Assembly: GCA_039619475.1 (NCBI GenBank)
Contig: CM077115.1
Coordinates: 448,063,292 to 448,127,291, forward strand
DNA: 64,000 nt
Source: Icerya purchasi
Taxonomy: Eukaryota > Arthropoda > Insecta > Hemiptera > Monophlebidae
Direction: 5' to 3'
Below the pieces are notes generated by a model. The model saw only the letters and a program-made list of their open reading frames with translations. It did not search any database and had not been told where the DNA came from. This document shows, one piece after another, positions 22,631 to 34,235 of the stretch (position 1 is the stretch's first letter; each line of letters opens with the position of its first letter). A program made the position numbers and the translations under genes.

Positions 22631-23260
22631 CAAAAAATGACGTGTCCCCCCCTAACACCACGCTAAAAATTTCGAACACGATTAAAAATACGCGCATTCG
22701 CGTATATTTCTCTAATTTGGAACATCCGGCCTTCCAACTTTAAAACTGGACCTTCGGGGCGCCGAAAGCTCGAAATTTTGGAAAAAAATATTTTTTTTCC
22801 CGAGCATGTGATACATATATCGTTGGAAAGATTGCTATTTTTCGGGAATGAAACCGTATTTCATATCCTTAATAAAACTTTCAAAGTTGTCGTAAAGTTA
22901 AAAAAAGCGCGAAAAATGACGTTCCCTCCCCCCTAGCGCCGCGAATATTATAGCTAAAAATTTCGAACACGGTTTAAAATATGCGACTCCACGTATATTT
23001 CTCTAGTTTTGAACATCGAAATTTCCAGCTTTAAAATTAGACTCTCAGGGCGCCAAAAGCTTCAAAAAAAAAATTTTTTTTCCCGGGCTTGCGATATATC
23101 ATTAGAAAGATCGCTATTTGTCGGGAACGAACCCGTATTTCATTTTCTTAACCAAACTTTCGAATTTCCCGAAAAGTTAAAAAAACGCGAGAATTAATAT
23201 GTAGCTTCCTGCTTGCATCGCGAATATTATAGCTATAAATTTCGAATGGGGTTGAAAATA
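22630..23260. repeat. ~280-bp tandem repeat, about 2.2 copies
   Basis: Landmarks recur with a spacing of about 280 bp: AAAAATGACGT plus a C-rich run (22632, 22912), ATTTCGAACACG (22665, 22959), CGTATATTTCTCTA (22703, 22991), GGGCGCC (22756, 23048) and GAACGAACCCGTATTTCAT (22848, 23124). A third partial unit (GCGAATATTATAGCTA... AATTTCGAA) ends near 23260. Copies are about 80% alike by eye. It is locally GC-rich compared with the intron. Confidence 0.8.
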
Positions 23261-26200
23261 TTCTTATTTTGGCATGTTTGCTGTAGTTTATTTAAAATTT
23301 TGTGTATATATCTAAATAAATTTTATTTAGAAATCGTAACTGAAGTGAAATTACATCAAGAAAATTATTGATTTTATTTGATGAATAGTTGAGAAATTAA
23401 CTTCTCAGTATAGTAATCTAATAAATAGTGAAAATGAGAAAGGTGGTTTAAGTAATAGTATTCAAATATAACTATATGTTCGGAAAACAAACAAGTACAA
23501 TTACAAATTTTTAAATATTTATTGATAATTAATCCTTCCAAAAATCTAGGACTAAACAGTGTTTATTTATTAGAATTTATTTTTTTTGCAGTACAATATG
23601 ATGGCACTGCGTGATGTGTGAAAAAGAACTGGAGTAAAAATATCTGTTTTGAATTTAGTATTATGTAAATGAAATTTATGGTTATCTTTAACTTAACATA
23701 CGGAATCCTCGGCGCATGAAACCTCATGCTTGACTGAACTTGTTTTATATGTTATATAACGATAGGGACGGAACAAAAAAAAATATATATATTTTTTTAA
23801 ACTCACATTATAGTTTTAAAATATAGAAAGAATATTAAATTATTGAGTTTTCATTTATAATTTGGGTGACAAATTGACTAAAAATATGTGTAAGATTAAA
23901 TTTGAAATAATCTTATTAATTTGATTGGAAAATAATTTTTTTATGCCGCTGTGAAAAAAAATTAAGACATCGACAAGTATCTCTTTAGTCTTACTTTTTG
24001 TTACAGACTTAAAATAAAAAGCAATAAAATTAAATGTATATTTTACAGAATAAAGTATGTGCACATATTCAGAATTTACTTTTGTTAAAACTTTTTTTTT
24101 TCTCATTCACAAATGTTAAAGGTTTACTGTAGTAAAGTTAACGATTTATAAAAAACTAATGTAATGGGGTGGAAGAAAAATAAACTAGTGATAAGATCCA
24201 TATTTTTTCAAATTTAATGATATAAAAACGTTAAACTAATTTTAATATTTTTACTTTGAAAAAATTACTATTAAACTTAATACAACAGAAGTGACGCTTT
24301 ATTTTTGAATATTTGGGTTCCATTTTTTGCTAGAATGTAATAATATACAAATGATTTGTACCAAAAAGTTCATCTTTTAAAAGAGTAATAAATAATACAA
24401 TAAAAGTAATGAAGAGGGTTACTAAATATATGCAAATAAATTATGGTCGAGCATAAACCTCAACTTGCCATTACACACGAAATAAAATTTCAAAATGAAG
24501 TGCATTGCACCAAGCGATAATAGATGATTTATTAGTCAGTTTTAAAAGGATATTCATACAATATTAAATGCAATAAGTTAAATACGATAAAAACAAACAT
24601 ATTTATTTTTAACCCTCATTTTCCACTTATTTTGATTCTAAACTTACAAAATACAAATTAATTTTTTATTGGTAAAAATTTAAAGTTTTTAATTAATTGT
24701 ATAATTTGTAATTTCTTGTTTAATCTTTAACTTGAAAGTTAATATCAAAATTACAAATTACTTAACAATTTGTAATTATACGTTCCTGAAGTATTAAACC
24801 AATTATAAAAAAGGTTTAGTATATTATCAGTATTTCTAAACATCTAATGTTTGTTTGTTCAATATTACAGTTTTAAATTTACCAGATCTGAAATAAGGCT
24901 GCTTTTTTAGTAAAAATGATATATATATAATTGTAGAAAATTTACTTTCAGTGACATCGATACATAATTTTAAACAGGAAAAATAGAAATATATGACAAA
25001 AAAATATAAAAATAAATAACAAAACAAGAAACAATAATTATGATCTATTGTAGTAAAAAAATATAATTATAGACAATAAAATCGGTTTATAACGGAAAAA
25101 TCAATTTCAGTCAGGGTATTATTATAAATTGTATAATTAGGTGCAGAATTGTAATAATTACCATTTCTGAAATTAAACAATAAACACAGTATAAAAATCA
25201 ATGAAAAACATATTGATTATGGTAAAAAAAAGTTTAAATACAATCACACAATTTATGATGTTTCTTAACTGGAGCTAAAATATAAAAAATGAGATTATTT
25301 ATAAAAAAAATGGATACAGGCAGCCCTGAAGAACTATTTAAAAAAGTACAAAATGAAACAATAATCGGAAAAGTATTAAAGTAAGAAATATAATAACAAG
25401 CAGATGAAACACAAAACAAGTATATATGAAAAAATAGTACTACTGAAACAAAAGAAGCTGCTATTACATGAAAAAATCAACAATCATGATGAAATTACGA
25501 ACACAAAAGAGCAATATAAAAATATAACTAGTAAATGAAAATATAATAAATTAAACAATAAAACTGAGCAAATTTGTTCCTAACATACCGTATTAAGAAA
25601 AATATGTAAAGTAAATTAAAAAACTATATTGAATCCAATATTCAATTTGACAGAAATTGCAATAAAACACAATCATATAATTTTTATAAAATATAATAAA
25701 TATATATGCTACCTAATTATTCTTACGGTTAAATCGTTGTTTACAATTAGGACATAACTACCTAAAACGTTCTATACCGTAAGAATTGTTAATATGTCTA
25801 ATTCAAATTTTATTACGGCGAAGAAAGAAAATTAAAAAAATTTGTAAAAACAAATCCGATGAAATACGTAAAAAACCGTAAACAACAATGCTACATTGCT
25901 ACACAAAACAAAGCGCACTAATCGAAATACATATCGAAATCAAATTTTGAATCCAATTCCGATTCTTTTATACTAGTTATATCGAGTACTTCGTGGACTA
26001 TACAGCCTGTGTTAAAAACATAGCTCCGGTTGTATCCCGATGGCTAGACTTCATTCGCAATGCTAAAATTGATACTTTGCAACGCTTCACGATCGCACTG
26101 TTTTTATATATAATACTATATTACAATATTTTAGACCTAATTATTCAAGTGAAATGGTGGTCCAGTGGTAATGTGTACGGGTCTAATGCTTAAGCGTGTG

Positions 26201-29200
26201 ACTAGAAATCAAAACCAACAGCCTAGTTATCTTTTTATTTTAAAATATTTAAACAAATGTTATGTATTTTATATTAGAAAAGTTTTCTTAATGTTATAAT
26301 AAATTATGTAGAGAGTATTAATAATTGTTTTATTTTTAGACGATGTGAAATATTTTTTATACACTTACTACTAACTTTAACTCAAAATTATTTAAAATAA
26401 AAACGTGCAAAATAAAAATTGTAAAAATAAAACTAGTTTATTATAATTATGTGAAAAAAAGCGAAGGTTTAAAAAAAGATGTGAATTGGAGGGAAAAGCA
26501 AAACTATAATTTCAACCGAAGTAAACATAAATTTAATAATTATTTTCGGGAGAAAATGATTTAAAAAAAATTATTTATGTGAACAATTTCCACAGAGATT
26601 AGCCGTCGGAACTCACATAACATTTTATTAAAATCGTCAATGCTTTGCGAGTTTTTATTTACTTATTTATAAAAAGACGCATCTTCCTTATCATAATTGT
26701 ACATTTAATTAAAATTTGCATAATTCTGTTTTTATATTTGCATATCTGAATATGTATTTAATGATAATGTTTAAATAGACACAACTTTTAACTAAATGTA
26801 ATTGTAAACATTATGTAAAGATCGTTTACCATTAAATTTTTTTAAAGCACCTTAATTACTTCCGAAATCCTATGTCTCAGTTTGTATTACATTTTTCGAT
26901 GTACTACACAAAATAAGTTCATAAATAATAGACAGCATTTTTTCTACGTTCGAGACTATAATTATGGTTTCTGAGATTGTTGTTAGTTGAATAATTTGTT
27001 GTATTGCCGTACGATTTTTTCTGAACTTTATTTCCCTCTAATTCTTTATTTCATTTATTACCATTATTTCCATACATCATTATTATTACAAAATGCTTCT
27101 TAAAAAAATTCGTAAGGGTATATTTAAATAATAACTGTAATGTTTTAACTATGCATTTATAAATCGACAACTTTTTTTTTAATATTCAAACCCCTATGAT
27201 GTTGCCACCATGATTTAAAAACCATTACATACTGCATATAGAAGATAATTTCTGAAATGTTCATTGTTAGTCGCTTTTATAACTCTATTTTGTAAATATA
27301 ATCTTTCGCTCGATGGATTAATATCGTGTAATATCCGAACTTCTTCAAATTAAAGTTGAACTGTAAAACTTTATTTTTATATCGATTACAATAGAAAGGG
27401 AGTAATGTAGTAGAATATATCATACAGTATTCATAGTTGTGCTTTCGGATGCAATTAATATAACTATGTAATACAAATATGGGGTACATCATACACTTTA
27501 TAATATATTAGAACACTGAAATTCAAACTTCCATAGTTACAGCAAAACCGGCTAAATGTTAATTGTTAACAGTTTTAGGACATCAAGCGTACAGCTAACA
27601 TCTGCTAGCGCAATCTACTGGCGCAGATATGGATAGAAGCAAAAAAATTGGTACGATCGTGTCGCGTTGCAAAGTATCAATTTTAGCATTGCGAATGGAG
27701 TCTAGCATCCCGATGGGCTTTTTGAAAATAGTTGATGGACATCCAAAGTTATTTTCAAAAATTATGAAAAGATGGATTAATAAAAGTGTTTTTTTTCTTT
27801 TTTTATACTAAAGTTTAAATTAAATAGGGAATAACCTATATATAAATAAATTAAAAAAAAAAAAAAAATTGTAACAATAAACATTATCTATGAAAGAGTA
27901 TGCTCTCTGTACTTTTTTGTTCTCTTGCAATTCACAGCTCTTATTTCCTTGTAATGGATGACGGTACACAGAGGGTAACTGTGTCGTTTTATAAAGTTAT
28001 CGAAAACGATCGAAACATGTATTAACTGCCATTGCAAAAATTAACTTTGAAAACACTTACATCTGTTTAAATATTTCGAATAAATTTCAAAAAATATACC
28101 ACAAGAACACAGTAAAAACGCAAATATATGTGTATTATTCACAAAGTTTATAAAAATGCCGACTAATTTTGCACACTGAAAATCACCTATTAACGGAATT
28201 TATACTATTATTATCATTATCACGTCTTTATATACCGATTTACTTTTAGTAATTTCAGTTGAACCATTTAGATAATGCTTCTATTATATATAAAATTGTT
28301 GTTAATATTATTCAGTAAAGAAATATTTGCTAATACAATAAATAATTTAAATTCTCTTTTTTTTTCTTTTTTCACATTTCATTCCTTTAAGTAGTAGACT
28401 TTTAGAAATATATTTATTATTTTTGTTTTATTTTTAACATAAAATTGAATTATATTTATTTTACTGTTCTTGCAAGATTGCGTATTTGTGGGTTCTTTCA
28501 GGTAATATCACATTAAATCAAATAATTTATTTTGAAATTTACAACACAAAAAATATCAAATTAGTTATAGATTCAATATTTATATAAGTATAATTAAGAT
28601 TACTTCTGGTTTGTTCGTATAAGCATAAAATATAAAGGATCGGTTTAATTTAAATGTATCCATTAACAACATTCCTTCTCAATACCGATTTATAAAGTAG
28701 ATCTAAGAAGTAATACATATAATATATACAAATATGTACATACCCGTTTACCTACAAAATAAGACGGTAGTAAAATAATACAGATTAGGTGAAGATGATA
28801 ATTGTATTTTTAAAACTAAAAGGAAGGATAAAATATATTATATCACTGCTATAAAATATTATTAATGAAATAATGAAATAAATACTAACAATAAAGTATT
28901 AACTATATGGAAAACATTGATAACATTAATTATTATAATATTATGGAGAACAATAAATTAATTAGTCGCGTTGTTGGTAAACATTAATGACAAAATCATT
29001 TATGTACGATAATAACACATTAATATTAGTAGGTACTAATAGATTGATAATAATAAGAGTGAACTTATTCATAGTAAACACTACACGATGGGGCAGATTT
29101 ATTTTGTAATAATGATAGTAAGAATAATAATATAGTCGAGATAACTAAAATATATTTTATAGAGAACAGTTTCACCTTAAATTTTATTACTATAAAGTTA

Positions 29201-29220
29201 TATTTATTTTACTAAGAACA
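23261..29220. other. Long AT-rich intron stretch
   Basis: Mostly simple AT-rich sequence without exons I could support. Two exceptions: an inverted pair of ~60-bp repeats (GCGTTGCAAAGTATCAATTT and AGCATTGCGAATG) at 27663-27720 and, as its complement, 26035-26100; and an 11-bp inverted repeat ATTCTTACGGT / ACCGTAAGAAT at 25721-25799. Confidence 0.5.
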
Positions 29221-29221
29221 G

Positions 29222-30128
29222 GAGGGGAGATGGGGCATAGTGGGGCAGTAACAAAACTCCGTAAAGAAACAGTCAAAGACGATTCAAATGATGCTCTGTG
29301 ATTGATGTTTAGTCGTTGTATAACCTTCCCCCAAAACTATCTATTTCAGCACTAATAAACCAAATAACAAGAGGAACAAAATAGTAAAAAAACGAAAAAA
29401 ATACATATGAAATCGTAGACGATGAAGATGCCGAATGCATTTACTGCGGTTATTTATAGTCACAGTCTACGATGGAGGGTTGGATGCGATGCATAAAGTG
29501 AGCAAAAATGGTTAATTTTGTTTTAAGAACGATTAAAAGTTTATATTTCGATTACAAAAAAATGTTTACATAATTTCTATAAAAATGGCCCGCAATGCTC
29601 CATCCGGTACCCCACTTTACCCCGCTCTGTACGGGGCAAAGTGGGGTAAACTTCACTCTGAACGTATTTCGTTCCGTTAGCTAAACTGTTGCGTGGTAGC
29701 CTAGTGGTTAAGGTGCTTGGCTACCAAGTCGGAGGTCACGGGCTCGAGACTTATCTCGTCCCGGATCCAAGTCGCTTCCAAGCTTACCCAGCCTGAAATA
29801 ATTGGGTACCAGAGAAATCTGGGAAAGTAAAGGCGGATCCCAAGTAGAAAGGAACTGGCCCCCCTACTCTCATTAGTGCCGTTGGGCTTAGTACATTGTG
29901 AACCTTAACTTCACAATCCCGACGCCCTGTCATGGGTATGGAACTCACTTTACTTTACTTTACTTTAGCTAAACTGTTACTAATGGCACAGAAAATGGCA
30001 TGCCAAATAATCATAGACATACTGTAAAACTAAAAAAAAAAAAAAACGGTTTGATAGCCAACCTAATGCTGTTATTAGCTAAAAAAATATCCGTAATATC
30101 TTAAGTAACCCACTATGCCACCCTCTTC
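29222..30128. mobile_element. Non-autonomous TIR element with internal G/C-rich hairpin
   Basis: Terminal inverted repeats: GGGGAGATGGGGCATAGTGG at the left and, reversed, GGGAAGAGGGTGGCATAGTG at the right end (30106-30128). Near the middle is an almost perfect hairpin, TACCCCACTTTACCCCG / CGGGGCAAAGTGGGGTA, at 29609-29650. No transposase is present. A SINE is nested inside at 29691-29964. No target duplication was clear, so the superfamily is left open. Confidence 0.55.
29691..29964 (+). mobile_element. Full-length tRNA-derived SINE with 14-bp target duplication
   Basis: The head carries RNA polymerase III promoter boxes: A box TAGCCTAGTGGTTAAGG and a B-box-like GGGCTCGAGACTT ~35 bp later. 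The body ends AACTTCACAATCCCGACGCC ... GGTATGGAACTCACTTT, and the tail is (ACTTT)n. TTAGCTAAACTGTT is present on both sides (29677-29690 and 29965-29978), a perfect 14-bp target-site duplication, as expected for LINE-driven insertion. Related copies lie at 41648-41910, 52170-52436 and 10885-10965 (3' fragment). Confidence 0.92.
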
Positions 30129-30198
30129 CCTACTTCTAATTTCTCGAATTTACTTTTATAGGTTCCGATGTAATGATTAAAAAGAACAATCTTCAGAC

Positions 30199-31111
30199 AC
30201 AGTATGGCAAGTAAGTTGCCGAATTTGATTTCTGCAAGATATACAAGTGGTGCCACTTCCAAAACAACACTGAAACTGACTATTTGCATGTCTAACGATA
30301 GCATGTGCGAGGTTTCGTCCGTACCGGATGATTAGAATCGGAGTATGGTGTGTTTTCCAGAAACGCGTTTGGTGACTGCGTTCAAAAATCGGAATGGAGT
30401 GAAAAAAGTCGATCGGATATGTGTGATCAAGTTTTGTGCTATACTTAAAAGAACTTTTGAAGAAAAATGTTTTTTCGATGATGAATGTCCATCTCGTACT
30501 ACCACTTACACGTGGTGGAAGCGTTTCAGTGAAACCATCAAAAGTGTGGTAGCGAAAATCAAAAATCAAGACCATTTTGATCGCATTTTTCGATTCCAAA
30601 GGCCTGATTCACCACGAATTTGTGCCTTTGCGGTAAACGATACCTGCAGCATTCTATCTTGAAATCATAAAACGTTTGTTGTGTCGAATCATCCGGTCCG
30701 AGTACAAGCAGCCAAACACAGCTTGGCACTGCTGCATGACAATGCGTTGTCGCATTCAGCCAATCTTTTGAAGTTCTTTATCGTGAAAAAAATCAGATCA
30801 CAGTCATCAACCATCCCGCCTACGCACCAGATCTGGCTTCAGCCGACTTTTTTCCTATTCCCCAAGCTCAACTGAAGATGAAAGAAACCGTTTTTGGCGA
30901 CATCCCAACGATCCAGCAAGCTCACATCGAGTACCCTGGAAGTATTCCAGTACAGCAGTACCCCAAGGTTTTCGAATATCGTTGTGCAGGCGATCTGTTA
31001 AATGTATTTCTAGAGAAGGGATGTAAGTCGAATCTTAATTTGATTAAAGTAGTTTATCTTTAATAGTACTCTTGTTTTATTCGAAGTTCACAAACTTCCT
31101 TGCCATACTGT
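30199..31111 (+). mobile_element. Internally deleted mariner element with TIRs
   Basis: The ends are ACAGTATGGCAAGTAAGTT (30199) and, as its complement, CTTCCTTGCCATACTGT (31111). Inside, the plus strand carries the transposase N-terminus (DRICVIKFCAILKRTFEE, TTTYTWWKRFSE). A deletion joins this to the region after the first catalytic Asp; the downstream frame corresponds to FFDSKGLIHHEFVP. The second Asp block is LLHDNALSHSANLLKFF and the third, in another frame, is HPAYAPDLASADFFLFPKL. The C-terminus reads PTIQQAHIEYPGSIPVQQY. It is 913 bp against about 1.3 kb for intact mariners. The first Asp block is missing and there are frameshifts, so it is inactive as a protein source. Confidence 0.9.
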
Positions 31112-32320
31112 TGCGTATATCTAGCTTGTCCTCTGATGTGACATTTATTATGAGGTGTGATACGTTAGCTCTCTTCTCCGATGATTGTTTTACAGTTCCA
31201 CTTCCATAGCTAATATTTCCGTCTTATTTTTTAACATAAAACTTGGATCATATATAACTTAGAAACACTCAGAAAGGCTATCATTATCAAAGCTGTTTTG
31301 AACATTGATTATTTTTCTAATATTGATTTTTGTAATTATTCTGATGGCTAAAATCTGTTGCATTTCTCCCGGTGGATAATACCGTATGACAGGATAGGCT
31401 GATTTGATGCGGTAGGTGAGACTTCTTATTACTACAACGACATTTCTGACATTGCCATTTGCGTTTGTAATCACCTGATTTTGCTACCTATGTTTTTTGT
31501 GACGCATTACATTTTAGATGTATAACGTGTTGTTACACCAACCACAAATCGTAAAATTGCCGTTAATCAGTAAATTTTCAGAACATTTGCCGCATGTAAG
31601 ATCCATTTGTAGTATGATAAATTAAAAATAACACGTACCAAAAGCTCACAGTGGGGCTGGAAAATATACTGAAAAAAAAGCCTATTAAGCGAAAGATATG
31701 TGTTGCAAAAGTTTTTATACCTAACAATTTAATGTAAGAATAAATCGATAAACGTGAAAACAAACGCGCAATTCACTCAATAATAATAATAAAATCAAAT
31801 CAAATAATATATTATTATTATTATCGTTACTGCAAACATTTCCAGCTATGATGCGCACAACGTGCGCGAAAGATGGAGTACAGACGTATAATCTAAATTA
31901 AAGAAGGTAATGAAATTACAAGAAATACGAGACGTACAAGAAAAATTAACAGTAAAAATTTCTTAAGAAAACTCGAAAATAAAATAATATAGCGTGATCT
32001 TCTTTATAAATAAATAATAAAGCAAACCCAATTCGTAGAAGAAAATAAATTTTTCAAGTATTAATTAAGTAAGAAAGAAAATATATATAAAAGTTGAAAT
32101 TTCCTGCTCCCAGGTTTACGCAGTTACATAAATAAGCTTACACGATAGTGATAAACATAAATAACAAAAGGTGTATATATAAATAAAATTAAATACATTT
32201 GTCCAGCATAGATTTAAGTGGGATTTTAGGTGGCTAAAAATGAAGCGGCATATATGTCAAATTAAATAATATTAACAGCTGTACGAATAAAACATTTTTT
32301 AAATGTTAAATCCGCAACAC
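31112..32320. other. Intron sequence, nothing recognised
   Basis: AT-rich sequence with no transposon domain or exon supported. Confidence 0.45.
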
Positions 32321-33132
32321 ATTATATCGCATTTAAATAATTATCAGAGAAGTGATATAATAAGTATTTACATGTTTTTTTATAGTTTTTAAGATTTATT
32401 AGATTATCTGGTGTAATTAACCGGTCATTGTAAAGTGCCTGAACTCTAGAATATTTATTAAATTTTGGTACAATCACTAATTCTATACTACATTTCTTAG
32501 TTATACCACCCTTAATGAAGAATTTAAATTCATTTTGTGTACTTGAGTATGAATAGTAATAGCTGAGTTTTGTATAATACATTAATATGATGAAAATTAA
32601 AATACGAATCGGAATCCTTATTTTTGTTAACTAATTTGAATCACCAATTATGCAAATACTTTATATGTTTCAAATGATATTTCACAATATTACTCCAGTG
32701 CATTAAACCTGTATGTAAGAAGTGGTTGGTAAAGGGACAGATATAGCCGGTATAAGTGGTTCCCACTGAAAAACTCACTCAGATAATAGAAAATATAATT
32801 TAGGTTTCTTATTTTTTGTTCTAAGTAGTTAGTACGTGCATTCCACATTAATTTACAGTGCAAGATTACATCCCTATACTTAATATCACTAATCTTGTCT
32901 ATGGTTGTATTGTTATTTCAATTTAACCTTATACACTATGCCATTTGTTCTGCTGAACATGGCTGCAGACCATATATTTTGTTTTATTTAAATTTACTAT
33001 TAGTTAATTTTTATTAAACCAATTAAATACAGTATTTACGTTTTGTTAAGCCACTTGTAGAATCTGAATATATCACAAACTGGTCACAATTACTGTGTTA
33101 TCGGCTTTTTAAATTACATAATTCATTTATAT

Positions 33133-33522
33133 CAGGCCCGTGCCCAGAATTTTAAAGGGGGGGGGGGCATTTTATTTGCATATTTAATTTATAAATAACA
33201 ATACATTTTTCACTAATATTCGTGCTATTAATAATTTCCATCATTTTGATTTATATATTAACAATATTCGTAAATGAATTACCCCGTATATGAACATTAA
33301 TAAAAATTACATATGTTATTAATTATACTCGTAATAAAAAATTGTGTATAAGATATTAATGAAGTACTTAAAAATATGGAGCATATTCTTTTTTTTTTAA
33401 CGATAAAAACACCCGAAAAAATCATCAATATTTATTTTAAATTTTAAATTTTCTTCCGACTTTTGTGTATTTATAATGACTACTTTAGTTTTCATGGGGG
33501 GTGGGGGGTGAACACGGCCTTG
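33133..33522. mobile_element. G-rich hAT-like MITE
   Basis: The left end CAGGCCCGTGCCCAG is followed by an 11-G run; the right end is the complement of CAAGGCCGTGTTCACCCCCC. The ends match as short inverted repeats. It sits inside the LINE reverse transcriptase. Part of its interior (33273-33450) has an inverted homologue at 46160-46360. Possible 8-bp target copies (ATTTATAT / ATTTTTTT) are imperfect, so the hAT assignment is tentative. Confidence 0.6.
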
Positions 33523-33999
33523 ATTTTTTTATATATATATATATATTAAAAATAAAATCGGTCCCAAAATACTGCCCGAGTCATATAACCACCCTGCACT
33601 TTAACTATTTTTGTCATATATTTCCTTCTTTGAGATAGGGTATGATTTAAACCAATAATATATCCACCCACAGAAACCAGATGAATATAGTTCAACTAAA
33701 AGAATCTTATGATCAGTTACATCGAAAGCTTTGCAAAGGTCAAAATAAACCGCTAAACAGGATTTCCCACGTTCTAGATTCTCAGTTATACATGATATAT
33801 GTTTGAATAGTGCTAGATCTGTAGTCCTTCTAAAAACCCGTACTGCTTAGCGCTAAAAAAGTTTTTACAGTATAAAAAATTTAACATTTTAATCTTCATA
33901 CATTTCTCAAAAACTTTTGAAATAGCAGGTAAAATGCGTATGGGTCTATAGTTTATTAATTCACACATTTATCCACGTTTTTATACACTGGAATAATTA

Positions 34000-34122
34000 A
34001 ATGTAGGTGAATACATACTTGTTTGTTAAGACTGTATAATAGAAACAAACTTTAATAACAAACAATAAGGGCAAAATAATTTATTGTTATAAATTATTTT
34101 GCCCTTATTGTTTGTTATTATA
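34000..34122. mobile_element. Small insertion ending in a perfect 32-bp hairpin
   Basis: CTGGAATAATTA occurs at 33988-33999 and again at 34123-34134, flanking a 123-bp insertion. Its last 68 bp are a perfect hairpin: TAATAACAAACAATAAGGGC plus AAAATAATTTAT (34053-34084), loop TGTT, exact complement to 34120. It is non-coding. It interrupts the LINE relic. Confidence 0.75.
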
Positions 34123-34235
34123 CTGGAATAATTATTCCAACTTTTAAAATTTCTGGAAATTTTCCTGCGTTAACCGATTCGTTAAACAAATGAGTTGAAG
34201 GTTTGGAAAAAAATGACCAAATTTCTTTTATTAAT

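Larger units (their letters stand above)
32322..34235 (-). pseudogene. LINE reverse transcriptase relic interrupted by two insertions
   Basis: Minus strand. From about 34000 downwards it shows GIIPV, then LERGKSCLAVYFDLCKAFDV (in pieces; the AFD catalytic block), TDHKILLVELYSSGFCG and SGSILGPILFLI, the block before the YADD loop. There the MITE at 33133-33522 interrupts it. Below 33130 it resumes with YINELCNLKS, a WFNKN..LIVNLNKTKYM block, and the ISDIKYRDVILHCKLMW region. The C-terminal tail at 32582-32322 remains open (STQNEFKFFIKGGITKKCS). Another 123-bp insertion sits at 34000-34122. Frameshifts abound. The clade is Jockey/CR1-like. Confidence 0.75.

Noticed and set aside
30177..30599. 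140-codon minus-strand frame over the mariner
   Set aside because: Shadow of the plus-strand mariner transposase.
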